From the NCBI GenBank assembly GCA_937991535.1, contig CALKHN010000003.1, forward strand, positions 1-64,000: 64,000 nucleotides of DNA, in the 5' to 3' direction. Position 1 is the stretch's first letter, and each line of letters opens with the position of its first letter. The notes under the pieces were generated by a model, which saw nothing but the letters and a program-made list of their open reading frames with translations, did not search any database and was not told the DNA's origin. The position numbers and the translations under genes are program-made. This DNA comes from an uncultured Sphingobacteriales bacterium. GTDB taxonomy: Bacteria > Bacteroidota > Bacteroidia > Chitinophagales > Chitinophagaceae. Below, one piece after another: positions 59,649 to 64,000 of the stretch.

Positions 59649-60492
59649 TTATTACCTTACAGGTATACCACCATGGGTTCTTCCGTTAAGTATTCTTAAT
59701 GTTTTCTTTTTGTTAGTACCATCCCGGCCGCAATGGTTGCTGTGTCACGAACCACAAAACAGTAGATCAAACCTATTCTCTCAAATCTTTTAAAAAGCTA
59801 TACCCTTTGTATCAAATTCCTGGTTGCAGATCTATAATCCCGGTAACATCAAAACGGTTCGACCTGGAAACGGCCGAAAACTCACTCTATAGGTTTTTTA
59901 AACCTTGTACCCCTTTGGAATAAAGAGGGAACGACGCTTTGCGCAGGGGCTCCGTATCCCTATTGAGACTTTTGTCGCTCCCTACACAACTTAAAAGGTT
60001 TCCAACCTTCCAAAGGTTGGAAAGTCCTGCATATTCAGTGTCGCTATGCGTAACCTGTAACCGTATCACTTCACCATTCAAAAATGTTTTCACCCATGCG
60101 GATATGCGATTTCTGTTTTTTCTGGTAATGCATAAGTCGCGTCATTTACAAAATTTTTGTCTTTTTATTAGCTGGGTCGTGGTTCGTAAAATACAACCAC
60201 GTAGGAAAGTATGCGCCATAACCATTGTTACACGACCCTGAAAGGGATGCATTATCTATAACCCTGGTAACACGAAAAAATGGTACGAGCCCAAAGAGGT
60301 CGAAGACTAGGGCTATCGGTTTTATAAAATGTTATTTCGCGTAGCTAAAAGCAATGATGAAACGCAAGAAGGAAGGCCGTTGCGAAAAACGGTTTCGCTG
60401 CACAGGGTAACAAATAGCCAAAATGGGGTTATTGTCAACAGAAATGTAATCCCAACGGATTGAATAATGTAAATACTATAAAATTCACGGAC
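59649..60492. other. 840-nt non-coding, repeat-rich stretch
   Basis: No supported gene. Two diverged copies (about 59800-59935 and 60225-60340) of a tract also seen at 52130-52260 share TCTATAA..CC, GGTAACA and AAACCTTGTACCC-like phrases. An inverted repeat TTTCCAACCTT-cca-AAGGTTGGAAA lies at 59999-60023. The last 30 bases are the leader of the peptidase gene. Confidence 0.65.
59999..60023. repeat. 25-nt inverted repeat related to the 52059 palindrome
   Basis: Perfect 11-bp arms TTTCCAACCTT and AAGGTTGGAAA with a 3-nt loop. Same core as the palindrome at 52059-52089. Confidence 0.75.
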
Positions 60493-61548
60493 ATGTATTC
60501 ATATCAAAGCTTAAAAAGGAATTTATTTGTCGCGTTTTGCCTTCCACTCGCGATTGCCTGCAAACAAAATCCCGAAACATTCGCTATTCATTCACCTATA
60601 TCGCCGTCAGGCGCCGATGCCGTTACCTTTACGCTGCGGAGGATAGATGGCAATGTATCTGAAGTAAAGTTGTTCGAATTTGTGGCCAATGTGAATAGCG
60701 CCGGAGATCTATCGGCTACCACACCCGAAACGGAAATACAAACATGGAACTCACCGAGCTTTCCATTAACCTTTACCAGGGCTTCGGGTTACGGCAGTAA
60801 CAAACTGGTTACCTATCGTTTTCAGGTAAAGGGTAATGATAAAACATACAACCATACTGTTACTTTCGCCACCAGGCCGTACCCTGTTGCCAATCAGGCC
60901 ATTCCCGTGTATGTAGTGGGCAACCAGGATAATGTGCTCAATCTCGTTTTCATTCCGGACACCAGTATGAACAGTCGCATGAACCTGTTTTATTCTTCCG
61001 TTGGTTCACAAATTGATTCTACCTTTCACCAGGAAGATTGGGTACGGCGCTTCCGGGGTTCTTATAATTTCTTTATTAATCCGGTAACCGCCATAGCACG
61101 TGATTTCGACAGCGGGTTATCGCATGTGCTCCCTTCTAATTCTTCCAATCTCTCTTTCGCACAGGGTAAAGTAATCCTTCACTTCCAGGATATCCGCGAC
61201 CAGGCGGGCAGCGGCTATTTTTCCGCCGAATATTATGTGCGTGGAACCATGTTGCACGAAAGCGGACATTCGCTCTACCGCTTAGCGGATGAATACGATG
61301 CCAGCAGCGCTTCGCATTGGGAAGAGGCGGAATTTCCCAACAACTGGGACAACAAATCAGATGCCGAAGCAGCGGCGCCGGGCTATAATAAAACAGCATC
61401 CGACGTACAAAAAATGGGCACTCCCGACTGGTATCGTATTTGCAACAATCTTTGTCCGATGCGCTCATCTGGCGTGCCGCTCAACAATTATGACCAACCT
61501 TGCAAAACGCGTATTTTGCATACGCTTTTACAAACCGCATCCAATTGA
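60493..61548 (+). CDS. M64-family metallopeptidase lipoprotein
   Basis: 351 aa from the ATG at 60493 (the frame is open from a TTG at 60460). Lipobox PLAIAC (Cys23). The N-terminal domain (about 30-145) is a beta-sandwich; the peptidase domain follows with DNVLNLVFIPDTSM and the zinc site HESGHSLYRLADEYD starting at His255, which is the HExGHxxxxLADEY motif of the IgA-peptidase M64 family. It would act at the cell surface on unknown proteins. Followed 18 nt later by another lipoprotein gene. Confidence 0.88.
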   Translation: MYSYQSLKRNLFVAFCLPLAIACKQNPETFAIHSPISPSGADAVTFTLRRIDGNVSEVKLFEFVANVNSAGDLSATTPETEIQTWNSPSFPLTFTRASGYGSNKLVTYRFQVKGNDKTYNHTVTFATRPYPVANQAIPVYVVGNQDNVLNLVFIPDTSMNSRMNLFYSSVGSQIDSTFHQEDWVRRFRGSYNFFINPVTAIARDFDSGLSHVLPSNSSNLSFAQGKVILHFQDIRDQAGSGYFSAEYYVRGTMLHESGHSLYRLADEYDASSASHWEEAEFPNNWDNKSDAEAAAPGYNKTASDVQKMGTPDWYRICNNLCPMRSSGVPLNNYDQPCKTRILHTLLQTASN

Positions 61549-61566
61549 TTATTCCAAAACATTTTT

Positions 61567-62127
61567 ATGAAAAAGTATATATCCATCTTAATAATCTTCC
61601 TTGTGTCAGGCAGCTTTTTAACTTCCTGCGGACAGGAAAAAGACAAATCAAAAAAAGAAGTGGAAACAGCTGTTAACAAAATAGACAGCCTGAAAGGAAA
61701 ATTTAATCCGTCTGCTGCCATTAATCCATCTTCGTCGCACTGGGCAGTTCACGCGAGTTTTGATGGGCAACAATATACAATTGATACCAGTTTTACAGAT
61801 ATAAGAGCAGGAAAACTCCCCTATATTCAGGAGGAAAAAACATCATTGCCTTTTGCAGTAAAATATTACGATGCAAACGGAGAACTTTTGGGCCAGTATT
61901 CCATCGAAAATCCAACCTCTCTCAGATCCTGCGAACCAGGGAAAGAAGCGGTAAAACCCGGTGTTATCAGCTCTTTTGAGATTTTGTTGCCTGCCATTGA
62001 AGGCATTCAAAACGTGCAAATCGTTGCGGGCGGAAAAGAGGCAAAGGTTTTTCAACTTCCCCCACTAAGGAGAGAAGTGAAAAGCAACAATTCAAACGAC
62101 AAGCCCGACAGCACAAACGTAAATTGA
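61567..62127 (+). CDS. Lipoprotein of unknown function
   Basis: 186 aa. Signal with lipobox FLTSC, a Lys/Glu-rich linker, then a compact domain (SSHWAVHASFDGQQYTIDTSFTDIRAGKLPYIQEE, PFAVKYYDANGELLGQYSIENP, ISSFEILLPAIEGIQNVQIVAGG) that looks like a small beta-sandwich. I do not recognise the family. Probably co-transcribed with the M64 peptidase. Confidence 0.75.
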   Translation: MKKYISILIIFLVSGSFLTSCGQEKDKSKKEVETAVNKIDSLKGKFNPSAAINPSSSHWAVHASFDGQQYTIDTSFTDIRAGKLPYIQEEKTSLPFAVKYYDANGELLGQYSIENPTSLRSCEPGKEAVKPGVISSFEILLPAIEGIQNVQIVAGGKEAKVFQLPPLRREVKSNNSNDKPDSTNVN

Positions 62128-62154
62128 AGCACTATAATAACACAACCTGGAAAC

Positions 62155-62325
62155 TTTTTCTTCCCGGCGGGGTTCACAGCCTGGGCAATGGGTGTAGAGT
62201 AAGACCCCGACGAATGGAAGAATGATTAAATTTTTGCTTGCAGAACTTCTCATTGCTTAACTTTTCCCAGCGCCAGGTCGCATGGTCGCCCCGCGATGGA
62301 CTTTGATGCAGCGCCCGGCGCGAAT
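62155..62325. repeat. Double-hairpin repeat, copy 2 (second hairpin and tail only)
   Basis: Contains the second hairpin (62169-62218; GGGGT...AGACCCC) and the tail with CGAATGGAAGAATGATTAAA, but not the first 44-nt hairpin. It runs directly into 67-nt element copy 4. Confidence 0.75.
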
Positions 62326-62413
62326 TCAAAATCACTACTTCAATTACTCAGTGGGTTGCCGGTTTTGTAATTCGACTACAAACGAGTGCCAGGCAGATAC
62401 ATTAGATGTAAGC

Positions 62414-62480
62414 ATGACAAGCAGTGGTACAATGCCCGGCATTGGTACTATTGTTCATCATCATTTCTTCTGCTTATCTT
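62414..62480. repeat. 67-nt inverted-repeat element, copy 4
   Basis: Left arm ATGACAAGCAG; right arm CTGCTTATCTT has two changes. Interior and flanks match copies 2 and 3 closely, including CCCGGCATTGGTACTATTG. Followed by GCACAAGCGAGACGCTTGCG, also found after copy 3. Confidence 0.75.
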
Positions 62481-62605
62481 ATAATGCACAAGCGAGACGC
62501 TTGCGCCTGCGTGGAAGTCTTATTTCTAAATTTGTTTGAATGCCAAATTCCCCAATATGATAGTAAAATTGAAATAATAATACCAATAATAAATTCAGTA
62601 GTCAT
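62474..62605 (-). pseudogene. Start of a membrane protein gene cut by a repeat
   Basis: 43 codons from an ATG at 62605: MTTEFIIGIIISILLSYWG, WHSNKFRNKT, then residues encoded by the repeat next to 67-nt element copy 4. One clear N-terminal membrane helix followed by polar residues looks like the beginning of a real protein. The rest is missing, so the gene appears truncated by the repeat. Confidence 0.4.
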
Positions 62606-62767
62606 ATATTTCCGTTTTCCAAGAATATAGGCTTGAAGATAAATAATGTGATTCCAAATATACAAAACCAATTTCCTTAAATTCTACTACCTAATGCTCC
62701 CGATGCTCCAAGCAATGAACAAATTGTGTGTCTGTTTCACTTTGCTCAATAACGCAGACCCCATGTT

Positions 62768-62906
62768 GGCGCAAGAATGAGGCATGGCATTGTGTCTGGC
62801 CTTCTTGTGCCATATTTATGAACTATGTTTTTAACCAATTAATCCTTTCTTTTTCTTCCCGGCAGGGGTCTTCACGGCCTGGGCAATGGGTGAAGAGTGA
62901 AACCTA
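62768..62906. repeat. Double-hairpin repeat, copy 3 (without tail)
   Basis: First hairpin 62768-62811 differs from copy 1 by one base that keeps a G-T pair. Second hairpin 62864-62905 keeps TCTTCAC / GTGAAGA pairing. The tail is missing. Confidence 0.8.
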
Positions 62907-62941
62907 GTTACACCGGAGTTTGCACCATAAATCCCCATATT

Positions 62942-63168
62942 AGCGCAAGAATGAGGCATGGCATTGTGCCTGGCCTTCTTGTGCCATATTTATGAACTAT
63001 GTTTTTAACCAATTAATCCTTTCTTTTTCTTCCCGGCGGGGTCTTCACAGCCTGGGCAATGGGTGTAGAGTGAGACCCCGATGAATGGAAGAATGATTAA
63101 ATTTCCCGAAAGGACGTCTCATTGCTTAACTTTCCCCTGCGCCAGGGTCGCATGGTCGTCCCGGCGCG
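62942..63168. repeat. Double-hairpin repeat, full copy 4
   Basis: First hairpin 62942-62985 and second hairpin 63038-63079 (perfect 7-bp outer stem GGGGTCT / AGACCCC), then the tail with GAATGGAAGAATGATTAAATTT and CTCATTGCTTAACTTT. Very close to copy 3 over the shared part. Confidence 0.8.
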
Positions 63169-63397
63169 ACTTGCTTTCTCTCAACGCTGATTTAATAAAC
63201 ACCCTCGCCTTATGCCCAATTCTACCCCGAACCCTGAAATGAGTGACACAACGAACGCCGATAGTAGCACCGGAGTTTGCCCCATAAATCCCCTCTTCCC
63301 ACATTTGCGCCGGAAATACCAAAATCCGCGATCGCAGACCTTTATTGCCTCCCATTTCGTAATTTCGCGGCTTCCTATACTTTGATATATACAATTC

Positions 63398-64000
63398 ATG
63401 GAAACAACAGTTGAAACAGCCGAAAAATTAGGACTGCGACCGGAAGAATTTGAGATGATCAAAAAGATACTGGGCCGCACCCCCAATTTTACCGAATTAA
63501 GCGCTTACTCCGTCATGTGGAGCGAGCATTGCAGCTATAAAAATTCTATTAAATGGTTGAAAACACTTCCCCGCGAAGGCGCCAAACTGCTGGTAAAAGC
63601 CGGCGAGGAAAATGCGGGTCTGGCCGATATCGGCGACGGCTGGGGCGTAGTGTTTAAAATTGAAAGCCACAACCACCCCTCGGCTATTGAGCCCTTCCAG
63701 GGCGCGGCTACAGGTGTTGGCGGTATTCACCGCGATATTTTTACGATGGGAGCAAGGCCCATTGCAGCATTGAACTCTCTTCGCTTTGGCAATATTGAAG
63801 AAGAAAAAACACAGCATCTCGTTAACGGCGTAGTGCATGGCATTGGCCATTATGGCAACTGCTTTGGCGTGCCTACCGTGGGCGGCGAAATATATTTTGA
63901 AGATTGCTATCACACCAACCCCCTGGTGAACGCCATGAGCGTGGGCGTGGTGAGGGCCGGACAAACCGTGAGCGCCACCGCTGAAGGGAAAGGCAATCCT
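63398..64000 (+). CDS. purL: Phosphoribosylformylglycinamidine synthase II, N-terminal part
   Basis: 201 codons, running off the window. PurL features: MIKKILGRTPNFTELSAYSVMWSEHCSYKNS near the start with the conserved SEHCSYK, then ESHNHPSAIEPFQGAATGVGGIHRDIFTMGARP and GNCFGVPTVGGE, which bind ATP and substrate. It catalyses the ATP- and glutamine-dependent FGAR to FGAM step of purine synthesis. The small-type start without an extra N-terminal domain implies separate PurS and PurQ partners. Start is the ATG at 63398; a TATACTTTG promoter-like sequence lies about 20 nt upstream. Confidence 0.97.
   Translation, partial: METTVETAEKLGLRPEEFEMIKKILGRTPNFTELSAYSVMWSEHCSYKNSIKWLKTLPREGAKLLVKAGEENAGLADIGDGWGVVFKIESHNHPSAIEPFQGAATGVGGIHRDIFTMGARPIAALNSLRFGNIEEEKTQHLVNGVVHGIGHYGNCFGVPTVGGEIYFEDCYHTNPLVNAMSVGVVRAGQTVSATAEGKGNP

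Larger units (their letters stand above)
62128..63397. other. 1.27-kb non-coding stretch of stacked repeats
   Basis: No supported gene except a small interrupted membrane frame (62474-62605). It holds one 67-nt element and three copies, one lacking its start and one lacking its end, of the double-hairpin repeat, one after another, then the purL leader. Confidence 0.7.

Noticed and set aside
63119..63486. Two overlapping minus frames before and into purL
   Set aside because: They run across repeat copy 4, the purL leader and the purL start; no family likeness.

Overview
The window looks like chromosome of a member of the Bacteroidota, most likely family Chitinophagaceae. This is an inference. 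It rests on moderate GC, many lipoproteins with a Cys lipobox, TolC/RND and outer-membrane barrel families of Bacteroidota type, two PVC-type secreted dehydrogenases, a CHAD protein, DAP dehydrogenase, and promoters resembling the Bacteroidota -7 consensus TAnnTTTG. No rRNA, tRNA or CRISPR array was found.

Layout. (1) 0.3-5.2 kb, plus strand: a secreted PVC-type dehydrogenase-like lipoprotein, a Tat-exported HiPIP-like iron-sulfur protein, a Bor-like lipoprotein and an aldonolactone-oxidase-type flavoprotein. Immediately after, on the minus strand, lies a canonical TPP riboswitch with its terminator but no gene behind it. (2) 5.5-13.9 kb: an outer-membrane barrel, a very large two-kinase hybrid sensor with a single-domain response regulator, a LigD-type DNA ligase without polymerase domain, and another single-domain regulator. 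Decayed remnants of SDR and Gfo/Idh/MocA genes lie among them up to 14.6 kb. (3) 14.7-21.4 kb: esterase, a second PVC-type protein fused to a cytochrome c domain, sugar acetyltransferase, a DUF4082-like lipoprotein and YceI with a palindromic operator candidate. (4) 21.5-36.8 kb, all minus strand: a thiol/sulfur stress operon (DUF302, OsmC, rhodanese, DUF2892, thioredoxin) and two complete tripartite RND efflux operons, one led by a TetR gene with a clear operator palindrome. (5) 36.8-50 kb: CHAD, AI-2E transporter, PPOX protein, a FixL-like PAS kinase paired with a REC-Crp regulator, a Ric/ScdA iron-sulfur repair protein, a P-type ATPase, a TonB-receptor-like barrel and DAP dehydrogenase. (6) 50-63.4 kb: an accessory region with low gene density and many repeats. 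It carries a ParDE module, a truncated IS4-type transposase, an MBL-fold lactonase-like enzyme, a beta-propeller protein, a compact sigma factor / small protein / ClpP operon, an M64 peptidase and a lipoprotein. (7) 63.4 kb to the end: the start of purL.

Most unusual points: the sigma / anti-sigma-like / ClpP operon among repeats; the orphan TPP riboswitch; a 67-nt inverted-repeat element in four copies of identical length with compensating arm changes; a second repeat family with two conserved hairpins; and a duplicate of the purL leader upstream of the MBL gene. The FixL-like kinase and REC-Crp regulator lie near TGAT-N4-ATCA sites, which suggests a small oxygen or nitric-oxide regulon. All function calls are from reading the sequence; no database search was run.
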